From the NCBI RefSeq assembly GCF_030541005.1, contig NZ_JASSVM010000006.1, forward strand, positions 62,001-126,000: a stretch of 64,000 nucleotides of DNA, in the 5' to 3' direction. A model generated the notes under the pieces. That model did not search any database. It worked only from the letters and a program-made list of their open reading frames with translations, and was not told where the DNA came from. A program made the position numbers and the translations under genes. This document shows positions 1-8,831 of the stretch, one piece after another. The DNA comes from Marinobacter sp. SS5-14b. Lineage in GTDB: Bacteria; Pseudomonadota; Gammaproteobacteria; Pseudomonadales; Oleiphilaceae. How positions within the stretch are numbered: position 1 is the first letter of the stretch; each line of letters starts with the position of its first letter.

Positions 1-1159
1 TCAGGCCGTGAAGCATGATTGGCTTGAGTAAGCCAACACGGTCCTTGATAAAGAGTTGCCGGCCGGAAAGTTTCTTTGATCGGGCCAGAGCCTCTGAAAC
101 ATCTTCACCCTCAGTGATGAGGTTTCCATGCTCGTCGAAGGTTTTGTTGAAAAAAACCAAGGAGCGCGGATGGTCGCCAAGGATGCTTTTCAGGCTCAGG
201 TTGCCTTGTACCAGTTTGTTGGTTTCTGCATCGAATAATGCGATCCCGACCGGGGCGAGTTCGAAGAGCCCCGAAAACCATTGTTGCATCTGTCGATCTT
301 TAAGCAGCAACTGGGTCAGCCAGAAGGTTGCGGCGGTTACCGTTAACACCAGCAGCGCGAGAAGGCCCCGTAACGCTAAGGGATGAGGTGGTTGGTCGGG
401 CCAGCCCTCCTTGGGCTGAGCGATTAGGTGCCAGCTGGTGCCGTGCATTTCGAGAGCATTGTGCACCGGTTGTTGCCAGATAACATCCGGTGCTCCGAAG
501 AATATGCTATCCGAGGTGGCCGGGTCAGGTGAGGTGGACAGTACTAGCTGCGCTTCCTGCATGATGCGGTCGAGATTGACTGACTCATAAAGGCTTTGCA
601 GATCCAGGATAACGGATACCACCCCCCAGAACTCACGGGAACCAGAGATGAAAATGGGAATTCGAACTGCCAGGCCCTGGCCCCCTTGAACCAGATCAAT
701 GGGGCCGCTGAACACCGCACGTTCGGTTTCCATCAGCATATGGACCTGTTCAGCCGAGAGGCTCTGTGTCCTAAGGTCCAGTCCAATTGCAGCCTCATTG
801 CCCTCCAGGGGGTAGATGTTGTTAATGACAAAATCAGGCGCCAGGCCGATGTTTCTTAATTCAGTCGCAAGCCGGAAAATAACGGCGGCCAGTTCCTGAA
901 AACGAGCTTCGCCCAGTTCTGGCTCTACAGCGACATTGGCTGCCAGGCCCCATACCGTTGTTATGTTTTGCAATATCCTGCCTTGAAGCTTGAGAGCCAG
1001 GTCATCGATATTTACTTGCCATTCCTGGCGCACTTCGGCTCTGAAGCGTTCTGTGCTCACCCTGTCCACTGTGATGGCAACAGACACCATTAGTATCAGA
1101 ACCATCCAGCGGGCCATCCAGATGAGCCATCGGAATCGCCGATCGTCAGCGTTCCTCAT
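1..1159 (-). CDS. CHASE-domain membrane sensor, C-terminus beyond window edge (partial)
   Basis: An open frame of 386 codons runs from an ATG at 1159 off the left edge with no stop. An N-terminal membrane segment (about residues 8-27) is followed by a periplasmic domain with CHASE-type sequence (NIYPLEGNEAAIGLDL, then RIPIF and FWGVVSVILDL). A second membrane helix lies near residues 258-283, and a PAS-like stretch begins with WFSGLFELAPVGIALFD. CHASE-PAS proteins usually end in GGDEF, EAL or kinase domains, but the output module lies outside the window, so the activity is unknown. The ATG overlaps the stop of the upstream kinase gene (ATGA), so the two are probably translationally coupled in one leftward operon. 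Ligand unknown. Confidence 0.8.
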   Translation of the reverse strand, partial: MRNADDRRFRWLIWMARWMVLILMVSVAITVDRVSTERFRAEVRQEWQVNIDDLALKLQGRILQNITTVWGLAANVAVEPELGEARFQELAAVIFRLATELRNIGLAPDFVINNIYPLEGNEAAIGLDLRTQSLSAEQVHMLMETERAVFSGPIDLVQGGQGLAVRIPIFISGSREFWGVVSVILDLQSLYESVNLDRIMQEAQLVLSTSPDPATSDSIFFGAPDVIWQQPVHNALEMHGTSWHLIAQPKEGWPDQPPHPLALRGLLALLVLTVTAATFWLTQLLLKDRQMQQWFSGLFELAPVGIALFDAETNKLVQGNLSLKSILGDHPRSLVFFNKTFDEHGNLITEGEDVSEALARSKKLSGRQLFIKDRVGLLKPIMLHGL

Positions 1160-3222
1160 TTTACAGGCTCAGCCGGTTGCTCTAGGGGCAGTTCAAGCCA
1201 GAAGGTCGCGCCTTTGCCTTCTTCTGACTCGAAATCAACGCTGCCACCCATTTGCGTCATGATCTCACACGTAATCGCCAGACCCAGCCCGGTACCCTGC
1301 TTGCCTCTTGTGCTTGAACTGTCGGCCTGGGCAAATTTTTGGAAGATGCGAGATCGAAAGCCGTCGGGAATGCCCGTGCCGTGGTCTGTGACCGAAATTG
1401 TGAGGTGATCAGGACAGAGTTTGGTAGAGACCTCTACGCTGGCACCCTCGTCTGAAAACTTGGCAGCGTTCGAGAGCAGGTTGGTCAGTGCCTGACTGAG
1501 CCGCTGCGGATCGAACCAGGCGGTGACATCCGGATGAGCCTGTTGGTGGACAACCTGTATTTGCCGGCGTTCCAGATAAGGCGCCAGGCGTTCGATCGAT
1601 TCCTCGATAACCGGCGCGACAGTTTGTCTGGTTGGGTGCATGGGCAGGCGACCAGACACCAGTTTTTCAATGTCGAGCAAATCATTGATCAGGTGTTTGA
1701 GTTGTTCGGTATTTCTTAGGGCAATAGACACCATTCGCTGAGCTTTCTCGGGCAAGTGGCCCAGAGAGCCGCTGTTGATAAGCCCCAGTGAGCCGGCGAT
1801 CGAGGTCAACGGTGTGCGCAGCTCATGACTGACCGTGGAAATAAACTGGCTCTTCATTTCCTCGATCTTGTGGCGCTCATCGATGTCTACGATGTATCCG
1901 TGCCATAACACACTGCCATCGGGCAGTCGCTCAGGTCGCGCCTTGCCCTCTACCCAGTGCCAGCTGCCGTCTTGCCAGCGAATACGGTATTTCTGGATCC
2001 ATGGTGTCAAATTCTGCGCAGATGACTGTATCGAATCGGCGACAACCGCCAGGTCATCCGGGTGAATACGTTCAAAAGCCGGCGAGGCATCCTTGGCAGC
2101 CTGTTCTGCAGTGACCCGGTAAATGGCCTGAATCCCGCCACTGGTGTAGGGAAAGGTGCTATGGCCGTCGGGCCACAGGCGGTATTGATAGAGCATTCCC
2201 GGCGCGTTGGCGACCAGTTTGTCGAGTACTTCTGTGTGCTTTTGCTGCTGAATGATGTCGGCAATCCAGCGTCCAAGAAGGTTGACGAATGTTTTTTCCG
2301 TTTCCGTAAATCCGGGACGGCGGGGGAGTGCTGAGGAAAAGTTCAGCGTGCCGAACAGCTCGTCGTCAATCCATACCGGCGCTGCCAGGTAGCTTTCCAG
2401 CTTGAATTGCTGGTAACAGGGATGATCACAGAAACGGGAGCGCGCCATGTGGTCAATGGCAAGAACGCTGCCTTGGGCCGCCAGAAGTGAGCAGTAAGTA
2501 TGCTCTAGCGGAAAGGTTATGCCATCTTCCAGAGACGTCTGGTGGCGCTCGTGATGCCAAAGGATCGTGTAAACGCCGCCGGTAATGTTGCTGACGATGG
2601 CGGTTTCCATCCTGAGGAACTCGCTGGCGGTTGCGAGGGCGCTTTCGATTCTCTCAGACACGCTGCCACGGGAGTCCAGGGAAATGTCATTCAGGATATT
2701 CAGCGCCTGAGTTCGTTCGATGTAGTAAACCCCGAGTTCCTGGTGCCGAAATTCCCTTTCGACCAAGTCAGCGAAGTCGCGGAGTATTTTTTGGTCATCG
2801 GGGGAGAAGACTCTTGGCTCTTTGTCGATCAGGCATAAGGTGCCCAAGCGAAAACCATTCCGGTCCTCCAGTGGCGCACCGGCATAGAAACGGATGCCAG
2901 GCTCGCCGGTGACCAAAGGGTTGTCTGCAAAGCGTTCGTCCTGCAGAGCGTTTTCCACGACAAAGGTATTGGCATCAAGAATCGCGTGGCCACAGAATGA
3001 AATGTCGCGGGCGGTCTCTCGAACACCCAGTCCGAAGCAGGATTTGAACCACTGGCGATCCTTATCAACCAGAGATACCAGGCAAATGGGTACATTAAAG
3101 GTTCGGGCCGCGAGCCTGGTGACTCGGTCAAACCGTTCTTCTGGCTGTGTATCCAAAAGTTCAGTGGCTTCCAGAGCAGACAGCCGCTGGGCTTCGTTTT
3201 TGGGCTGGTCAGGCGTTTTCAT
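1156..3222 (-). CDS. GAF-GAF-PAS sensor histidine kinase
   Basis: Cytosolic sensor kinase of about 688 residues with no membrane segments. It has two GAF domains (about 20-155, containing RDISFCGHAI, and 190-325), a PAS/PAC domain (about 330-450), a HisKA domain with phospho-acceptor His466 in SHELRTPLTS, and a HATPase domain with N box (NLLSNAAKFSDEG), G1 (DHGTGIP) and G2 (GTGLGLAI). No receiver domain is attached, so it should phosphorylate a separate partner; the HPt/REC proteins encoded just to the right are candidates by proximity only. I chose the ATG at 3222 because GAGG lies about 7 nt upstream; an in-frame ATG at 3234 is possible. It overlaps the end of the preceding kinase gene, so the two are co-transcribed. 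Confidence 0.9.
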   Translation of the reverse strand: MKTPDQPKNEAQRLSALEATELLDTQPEERFDRVTRLAARTFNVPICLVSLVDKDRQWFKSCFGLGVRETARDISFCGHAILDANTFVVENALQDERFADNPLVTGEPGIRFYAGAPLEDRNGFRLGTLCLIDKEPRVFSPDDQKILRDFADLVEREFRHQELGVYYIERTQALNILNDISLDSRGSVSERIESALATASEFLRMETAIVSNITGGVYTILWHHERHQTSLEDGITFPLEHTYCSLLAAQGSVLAIDHMARSRFCDHPCYQQFKLESYLAAPVWIDDELFGTLNFSSALPRRPGFTETEKTFVNLLGRWIADIIQQQKHTEVLDKLVANAPGMLYQYRLWPDGHSTFPYTSGGIQAIYRVTAEQAAKDASPAFERIHPDDLAVVADSIQSSAQNLTPWIQKYRIRWQDGSWHWVEGKARPERLPDGSVLWHGYIVDIDERHKIEEMKSQFISTVSHELRTPLTSIAGSLGLINSGSLGHLPEKAQRMVSIALRNTEQLKHLINDLLDIEKLVSGRLPMHPTRQTVAPVIEESIERLAPYLERRQIQVVHQQAHPDVTAWFDPQRLSQALTNLLSNAAKFSDEGASVEVSTKLCPDHLTISVTDHGTGIPDGFRSRIFQKFAQADSSSTRGKQGTGLGLAITCEIMTQMGGSVDFESEEGKGATFWLELPLEQPAEPVK

Positions 3223-4993
3223 GATGGTCCTCACCCAAGGAGTCTGCGTCAGGTAACTCCAGCCAGAAGTGGGCGCCGTTTGAGTAATGGTAGCCTACTT
3301 TCCCGGACATCAGGAGCGCCAGTTCCCTGCAGATGGCAAGCCCCAACCCGGTTCCGGCCTTGGCTCGATTGGAGCCAGCCTCGGCCTGGGCAAAGCGTTG
3401 GAACAAGTGAGGTAAGAAGTGTTCGGGAACCCCGTCACCCTGATCTGAAACCGTGATGCGTACCACGCCGGCGGCTGTAGGATTTGCTCTAACGGTAATA
3501 TGGCCACCGTTGGGGGAATATTTAATGGCATTGCTTATAAAGTTATCAAGAACTTGACGTAGTCTGGCCGGATCTGCAAAAACTCTGAGCTTGCTATCGG
3601 CCTTTGTGGCAAGTTTTACGGCGTAATGAGCGGCCATCGGCCGGTTTCCGGCACAGGCCGCTTCAATCGCATCAATTAGATTGACGTCACTCACCTGGAT
3701 ACTCAATTTGCCGGCTACTGCTTTTTCGAAATCCAGAAGGTCGGTAATCATTGTCTGAAGTTGCTGGCCATTGCGCAAGGCCAGTTCAACCATGGCCGAA
3801 GCTTTCGGTGGTAACTCGCCAGCAGCGCCGGATTGCAGCAACTTCAGAGAGCCGTTGATAGATGTCAGGGGTGTGCGCAACTCATGGCTGACGTTTGACA
3901 CAAACTGATTTTTCAACACATCCAGCGCTTCCCGCTCCTCCATCAAGGTGTTAAAGGCAGTAGCCAGATTTCGGGTTTCTGTTGGTCCTGTAGTGCTCAG
4001 ACGTTGCGTGGAAGAGCTGTCGGCTGTCATCAGGTTGATCTTTCGGGACATAGCTCTGAGTTGCCGTGTGGCAGCGCCGGCGACAATGTAAGTTATAAGT
4101 AGTAGCGGGAGTATGCTCATTAAACTGAGCCACAGAAAGTTACGGAACGAGGCTTGAGCGGGCTGAATAGCCTGCTCGTAAGGAGCTGCACTCAGGAATA
4201 GCCAACCGAGTCGCTCCAAATGTCGAGTGCTGTACACCCAACGTTGTCCTGAGTTATCCGTGACAACGCCAAAGGGTACGCCAGACAAGGCAGTGTCGAT
4301 CAGTGAATCTTCACCTGGGTCGGGAAGTTCGGGTGCCGCTTGCGCCTTTTGCAGTGCATCCACCTGGATAAAATTGCTGGTATCGAGCACCTTTAGAATG
4401 GTGCCCTCTACAGCCTTGAGCTCTTCAGGAAGAATTCCTGCTTCGGCCAGGTTGATCGTGCCTGCAGCCAGACCAATTAAGTCGCCATGGTCACTTTGAA
4501 TCGGGGCCAGAAAAGACAGCAGCGGCAGGCCCGTCGTACGTCCGATAATCGGCCGACTGACAACAGCTGAGCGGGATTGCACAGCTCGTTTGAAGTGAGG
4601 GCGATCCGCATACGAAGTGCCCAGCCTGTTGGGCACAAAACGATTTTCGGCGATCGCGATGCTCTGATCATCAAATATCAGCAGTCCGCCACCAAACAAT
4701 CCTTCCAGATTTGGCTGCCGTCCCAGCAGCATATTCAGCCTGGGCAGGGGCAGCAGGCTTTCGCCATCCGTCAGCACACTCGCAAATGCTTCGAGTGCGT
4801 TCAGCCGGATGCTCAGCTCTTCATTGACGCGGGCGGCCAATGCCAATGTTTGCAGCGTCTGTCGTTCTGTAAGCACCTGTTCAAAATCTCGAATCAGTCT
4901 TTCGTAAGCGATGAAAAGAATCAGTGCTACGCTGATGACAATGCTCGAGCTGGCAATCAGCACAATACGGGCGTTGAGGCTTAAAGTTCGCAA
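3209..4993 (-). CDS. dCache-HAMP sensor histidine kinase
   Basis: Inner-membrane histidine kinase of 594 residues. The first membrane helix is about residues 8-28, followed by a roughly 250-residue periplasmic region with a Cache-like signature (ADRPHFKRAVQ, then GLPLLSFLAPI). A second helix lies near 283-305, then a HAMP linker, HisKA with His370 in SHELRTPLTS, and HATPase with NFISNAIKYSPNGG, DQGDGVP and GTGLGLAICREL. dCache domains commonly bind small ligands such as amino or carboxylic acids; the ligand here cannot be read from sequence. It is first in a leftward operon with the GAF kinase and the CHASE sensor and is divergent from the HPt-REC-GGDEF gene, with 96 bp between them for both promoters. 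Confidence 0.9.
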   Translation of the reverse strand: MRTLSLNARIVLIASSSIVISVALILFIAYERLIRDFEQVLTERQTLQTLALAARVNEELSIRLNALEAFASVLTDGESLLPLPRLNMLLGRQPNLEGLFGGGLLIFDDQSIAIAENRFVPNRLGTSYADRPHFKRAVQSRSAVVSRPIIGRTTGLPLLSFLAPIQSDHGDLIGLAAGTINLAEAGILPEELKAVEGTILKVLDTSNFIQVDALQKAQAAPELPDPGEDSLIDTALSGVPFGVVTDNSGQRWVYSTRHLERLGWLFLSAAPYEQAIQPAQASFRNFLWLSLMSILPLLLITYIVAGAATRQLRAMSRKINLMTADSSSTQRLSTTGPTETRNLATAFNTLMEEREALDVLKNQFVSNVSHELRTPLTSINGSLKLLQSGAAGELPPKASAMVELALRNGQQLQTMITDLLDFEKAVAGKLSIQVSDVNLIDAIEAACAGNRPMAAHYAVKLATKADSKLRVFADPARLRQVLDNFISNAIKYSPNGGHITVRANPTAAGVVRITVSDQGDGVPEHFLPHLFQRFAQAEAGSNRAKAGTGLGLAICRELALLMSGKVGYHYSNGAHFWLELPDADSLGEDHHENA

Positions 4994-5089
4994 GAAAGAC
5001 CCTTATACGAATGGCTGTGACGGATGAAACGTGTTTTGATGAGAATATAGTGCAACCTAAGCTGTGAATGAAATAGTAAGGAGTGGCTT

Positions 5090-6799
5090 TTGACCAGCAT
5101 AGCCCATGAGCAACTTCAGGAGCGCCTTAGGCTGCTTCAGGAGCGGTTTTTTGAGCGAGCCCGCGGCGAAATTGAAACGCTGTCCGGATTTGCTTACCTG
5201 ATCGAACAGCAACAGCTGCCGAAATCGGAGTTAGATAGGTGCTACCAACTTTTGCATCGGATGGCCGGCTCGGCGGGAACGTTTGGCTTACCTGAACTGG
5301 GCCTGGCGGCCAGGGCGATCGAAAAGCAGATGAAAGCGCACCTTGAGTCGTCAGGCGACATCGCGGCGGCCCCGGATGGGTTGATTGCGGTATCAGCTGA
5401 CCTTGCCCATGAGCTCCGCAAACTTGCAACGTGGCTTGCGAAAGCCCCTGAAGCCAGAGCCACTTCCGTTGCAACGGCCAGAGCCACCGCCGGTTCTTAT
5501 AAAGGGGCCCAAGGCATGCATGTTCATGTCATGGCGTTGGCGCACGATCCGGAATATTTGTCAGGTCTGGTGAAATCTTTAGCGGCCTTCGGATTTATTG
5601 GTGATACCGGCTCTCTTGATCAATCCGATGTGATTGCGATGCGGCTCAGAGAGCGCACTAATGCAGCGGTCTTGCTCAGCTTGGATTCAGAGCTCCAGGA
5701 CGTTCTGAGCTTTCGTGAGCAATATATTCCGGAATCCGAGCATCGTCGGTTCCCGGTTGTTTGCATCGGCGACGATAATTCTTTCGATATTATGTATCGG
5801 GTCGCAGAACAGGGCGCAGCCGCATATTTCTGGGAGCCGCTGGACATGCCAGAGCTGGCAGAGCGTATCGAAACACTGGCGCTTGAGCGAAGTTCCAGCC
5901 CCCAAGGCCGGGTGTTGATTGTTGATGATGATGCGGAGCTGGGTGAGCATTACTGTCTGGTGCTGGCGCAGGCTGGTATCATTTCTCGACTCGTGTCTGA
6001 CCCGTCTGAATTGATGTCGGAACTGTCAGCTTTCGAACCGGATCTAGTCCTGATGGATGTTCAGTTGAGGGATTATTCCGGTGTTACTCTGGCCAGATTG
6101 ATACGTTACGAGCCTCGGTGGCTGGGTTTGCCGATTGTCTATTTGTCATCGGAAGATGATCCCCAAAACCAGCTGGACGCCCTTTCCAAGGGGGCAGATG
6201 AGTTTCTGGTAAAACCGGTCACCGATGATTACCTTGTTCGATCGGTGCGCATTCGCTGTTATCGTGCCCGCCAATTGTCGGACCTGATGAACCGAGACAG
6301 CCTTACCGGGCTGCTCAAACATTCGTTGATTAAGCAGGAGGTTGATAGAGAGCTGGCTCGCTGTCGCCGCGCCGGTCACTATTCGTGTGTGGCTATGCTG
6401 GATATGGATCACTTCAAGCGAGTGAACGATACCTGGGGGCACGGTCAGGGCGATATCGTCATTCGTACTCTGGCGAACCTGTTGCGCAATCGATTGCGCG
6501 AGTCTGATGTAATCGGGCGGTATGGTGGCGAGGAATTTCTGGTGATATTGCCCGATTGCGAACCAACGGTGGCGGTAAAACTCTTAGAAGCTATTGGTAA
6601 AAGTTTTGCCGAACTCGTGTTCTGGGTCGGAGATGACAGCTTTCAGGTGACCCTGAGCGCAGGGGTTGCCTTGATCAACGATTTTCCTGTTTCCGATCAG
6701 GCAATTGAGGCGGCTGACCAGGCACTCTATCAGCGAAAACGGGGGGGGCGTAATGGCGTGACCTTTTATGACCTGGCTCGTGGTGAAACAGAAACTTGA
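5090..6799 (+). CDS. HPt - degenerate receiver - receiver - GGDEF diguanylate cyclase
   Basis: A 569-residue cytosolic protein joining phosphotransfer and c-di-GMP synthesis. It has an N-terminal HPt domain with His56 in LLHRMAGSAGTFG, a receiver-like fold (about 140-265) lacking the acidic pair, a canonical receiver (VLIVDDD, phospho-acceptor Asp323 in LMDVQ), and a GGDEF domain with GGEEF at 479-483. An RESD inhibitory I-site sits five residues before the signature. GGEEF is a catalytically competent variant, so product-inhibited diguanylate cyclase activity is expected. The start is TTG: AAGGAG at 5078-5083 lies 6 nt upstream and no ATG fits. It begins a rightward operon with the REC-HDOD and REC genes. 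Phosphate could come from the divergently encoded kinases; this is inference. Confidence 0.88.
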   Translation: MTSIAHEQLQERLRLLQERFFERARGEIETLSGFAYLIEQQQLPKSELDRCYQLLHRMAGSAGTFGLPELGLAARAIEKQMKAHLESSGDIAAAPDGLIAVSADLAHELRKLATWLAKAPEARATSVATARATAGSYKGAQGMHVHVMALAHDPEYLSGLVKSLAAFGFIGDTGSLDQSDVIAMRLRERTNAAVLLSLDSELQDVLSFREQYIPESEHRRFPVVCIGDDNSFDIMYRVAEQGAAAYFWEPLDMPELAERIETLALERSSSPQGRVLIVDDDAELGEHYCLVLAQAGIISRLVSDPSELMSELSAFEPDLVLMDVQLRDYSGVTLARLIRYEPRWLGLPIVYLSSEDDPQNQLDALSKGADEFLVKPVTDDYLVRSVRIRCYRARQLSDLMNRDSLTGLLKHSLIKQEVDRELARCRRAGHYSCVAMLDMDHFKRVNDTWGHGQGDIVIRTLANLLRNRLRESDVIGRYGGEEFLVILPDCEPTVAVKLLEAIGKSFAELVFWVGDDSFQVTLSAGVALINDFPVSDQAIEAADQALYQRKRGGRNGVTFYDLARGETET

Positions 6800-6809
6800 G
6801 GTACCCCTG

Positions 6810-7964
6810 TTGAAAGCCTTGATACTGGAAGATGATGAGCTTGTGGGAGAGCTTCTTGAGACGGTCGTGGCAGGTAGTTATCAAGGGATTGCCGTCAGTC
6901 TTGCACGATCTCTGAGTGAGGCGCAGCGACTAATCGACGGGAGTAGTGACTATCAGTTGTACCTTGTTGACTGGCAACTGCCAGACGGTTCCGGGCTTGA
7001 GCTGGTAAAGCAGGTGCGTGCTTGCAATCGCGAAGTGCCTATTGTGATGGTTTCCGGCCGGTCTGACCGGGAATCCGTTCTAAAAGCCGCCCATCATGGT
7101 ATCAGCGGATACATTACCAAGCCGCTGGATGTGCAGTTGTTACATGAACGTCTTACCAAGCTGGTTCCTGCTGAAGCCCCTGAAAGGAGATCCGCCAGCG
7201 AGTATTTGAAGGCGTCGTTAAATTCGGTGATTCAGTTGCCCACAGATATCGACCCGGCTGATGTTCTGGGCCTGATCGTAAGGCAGCAAGAACTATCGCC
7301 CGCTCAGTTGGCGGAGCGCTGGCGTGAGGAGGTGGCGCTGACCGCTCGTTTGCTGGATGTGGCCAATAGCAGTTCATTTCGCCGCACGGGTAAGCCCGTG
7401 GAAACTCTTAGAGATGCAATCAGCAATATAGGCGTGGCCATGGCATTGAATCAGGCCTTGGCTCTGGCACTCGATGTGGCGGGCAAGATAGAAAATCCGG
7501 ACCTGAAAGCTCAGGCCAACGCGTTCCATAACATGGCACTTCAGGTGGCACGGGAAGCCCAAAAGCTCACGATTCGGCTGGGTAAGAATCCGTCGCTGTT
7601 CCAACAGGCGGGCCTTTTGAGCCGTTTGGGCGAGATGGCGGTTCTGAAAGTGCTGAACCAGTTCAGTTCAGAACGAGGCTCACTGAGTCCCTCAGAAGTG
7701 GAGCAGTGTCTTTGTGAGTGGTCTCAGGATTACGGCAATCGCCTGAAAGTACAGTGGAAGCTGCCTCTCGGTCTGAGAGATATGATTGGTGCCGTGCATG
7801 TTTTGCCGAAAGACAGCATCAGTGAGGATCGTCTTGTGATGCGGGCTGCTGCGTTGATTGCCGGGGATAAGTCTGACAGCGATGACTGTCAGCGACTTTT
7901 GCGGCGTCTTGGTCTTGAGCTTGAACCACCTAATGAGGGTAGTGAGCATGGCATCAGTTACTGA
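6810..7964 (+). CDS. Response regulator with HDOD output domain
   Basis: About 384 residues: an N-terminal receiver (MKALILEDDELVGELL, phospho-acceptor Asp54 in LVDWQLPDGSG, and the conserved Lys in YITKP), then an HDOD domain from roughly 145 to 340 (PADVLGLIVRQQ, LLDVANSSSF, AISNIGVAMALNQAL). HDOD is an HD-like fold without the metal ligands and usually acts in signalling scaffolds rather than as a phosphodiesterase. I prefer the TTG at 6810, where GAGG lies 8 nt upstream and the product starts at the first receiver strand; an ATG at 6768 inside the previous gene is the alternative. It lies in the operon between the HPt-REC-GGDEF gene and the single receiver. Confidence 0.85.
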   Translation: MKALILEDDELVGELLETVVAGSYQGIAVSLARSLSEAQRLIDGSSDYQLYLVDWQLPDGSGLELVKQVRACNREVPIVMVSGRSDRESVLKAAHHGISGYITKPLDVQLLHERLTKLVPAEAPERRSASEYLKASLNSVIQLPTDIDPADVLGLIVRQQELSPAQLAERWREEVALTARLLDVANSSSFRRTGKPVETLRDAISNIGVAMALNQALALALDVAGKIENPDLKAQANAFHNMALQVAREAQKLTIRLGKNPSLFQQAGLLSRLGEMAVLKVLNQFSSERGSLSPSEVEQCLCEWSQDYGNRLKVQWKLPLGLRDMIGAVHVLPKDSISEDRLVMRAAALIAGDKSDSDDCQRLLRRLGLELEPPNEGSEHGISY

Positions 7965-8361
7965 GGTAATACTGAAGAAAGTGCTGTACGTGGAAGACGA
8001 CCCGGATATCCGGGCCATTGCCGAGCTGGCATTGCAGGATGTGGGTGGGCTTAACGCAGCGCTCTGCAGCTCCGGACAACAAGCTCTGGAGGTGGCCCCG
8101 GAGTTCAGGCCCGATCTGATTCTTTTAGACGTAATGATGCCCGGAATGGACGGCCCCGAAACGATGCGGAGGTTAAGGGCGATGGAGGCGACGCGCTTGA
8201 TCCCAGTGATTTTTATGACCGCCAGGATTCAAAGTGCTGAAATTGACGAATACTTGGCGTTGGGAGCTATCGGTGTTATTCCCAAGCCTTTCGATCCGAT
8301 GATGCTGGCTGATGATATTCGTCGATTAGTTAAGGAAAGTACGAAAGGGCCACGGGACTGA
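7948..8361 (+). CDS. Single-domain response regulator
   Basis: A 137-residue stand-alone receiver: acidic pair in LYVEDDPDIR, phospho-acceptor Asp61 in LILLDVMMPGMDG, Thr in FMTAR and Lys in IPKPFDP. There is no output domain, so it probably works by protein contact or as a phosphate shuttle or sink, as CheY-like and Spo0F-like proteins do. The ATG at 7948 has GAGG about 9 nt upstream and overlaps the REC-HDOD gene by 17 bp, which indicates translational coupling. It closes the rightward signalling operon. Upstream in-frame starts exist but lie deep in the preceding gene. Confidence 0.88.
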   Translation: MASVTEVILKKVLYVEDDPDIRAIAELALQDVGGLNAALCSSGQQALEVAPEFRPDLILLDVMMPGMDGPETMRRLRAMEATRLIPVIFMTARIQSAEIDEYLALGAIGVIPKPFDPMMLADDIRRLVKESTKGPRD

Positions 8362-8441
8362 CTGGCGCCGGAAAGGTGCGCGATTGGCTGATTTGCGTTA
8401 GGCTGGCGTGCTTGAATTTGTCGCTGCTGAATTGAGGTGTC

Positions 8442-8762
8442 ATGTCTTCTCCTGAATCCCCAAATGAAATCAAAGCGCGGCTCAACCTGGAAACCTCCCG
8501 CATTCACTGGCACGAACTGCAAACCTACTATGCCCGAGGGCAAGTGGTACGTGTGGGCCCCGAGCTGGATCTTCTGGATGTGGCGGCTCAACTGACGGCC
8601 GACAACAAAGCACGGTTTGAGCAGTGGATGAACAGCGGTGCCATCGGTGATGTGTCGCCCGACCTTGCCCGCAGCTGGTATGACCGGAATGCCGAGCTTT
8701 GGGCGGTTGTGGTAGCGCCCTGGGTGCTCGTGCAGGACCGCTCCGACAAGAAGCTGCACTGA
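8442..8762 (+). CDS. DUF2288 family protein
   Basis: A 106-residue soluble protein matching the DUF2288 pattern: TSRIHWHELQ near the N-terminus, VRVGPELDLLDVAAQL in the middle, and a C-terminal LWAVVVAPWVLVQD. The family is widespread in aquatic proteobacteria and has no established function. Its size fits the family and it has no signal peptide or membrane segment. The ATG at 8442 is preceded by GAGG a few bases upstream. It lies 80 bp after the signalling operon and 69 bp before lysO; there is no clear sign that it belongs functionally to either. Confidence 0.8.
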   Translation: MSSPESPNEIKARLNLETSRIHWHELQTYYARGQVVRVGPELDLLDVAAQLTADNKARFEQWMNSGAIGDVSPDLARSWYDRNAELWAVVVAPWVLVQDRSDKKLH

Positions 8763-8831
8763 CCCGGCTTTTCCGTTTGCCACTACTCGCGACTTTCCTG
8801 CCACGTTAGGCCGTTTTCCCTTGAGGACATT

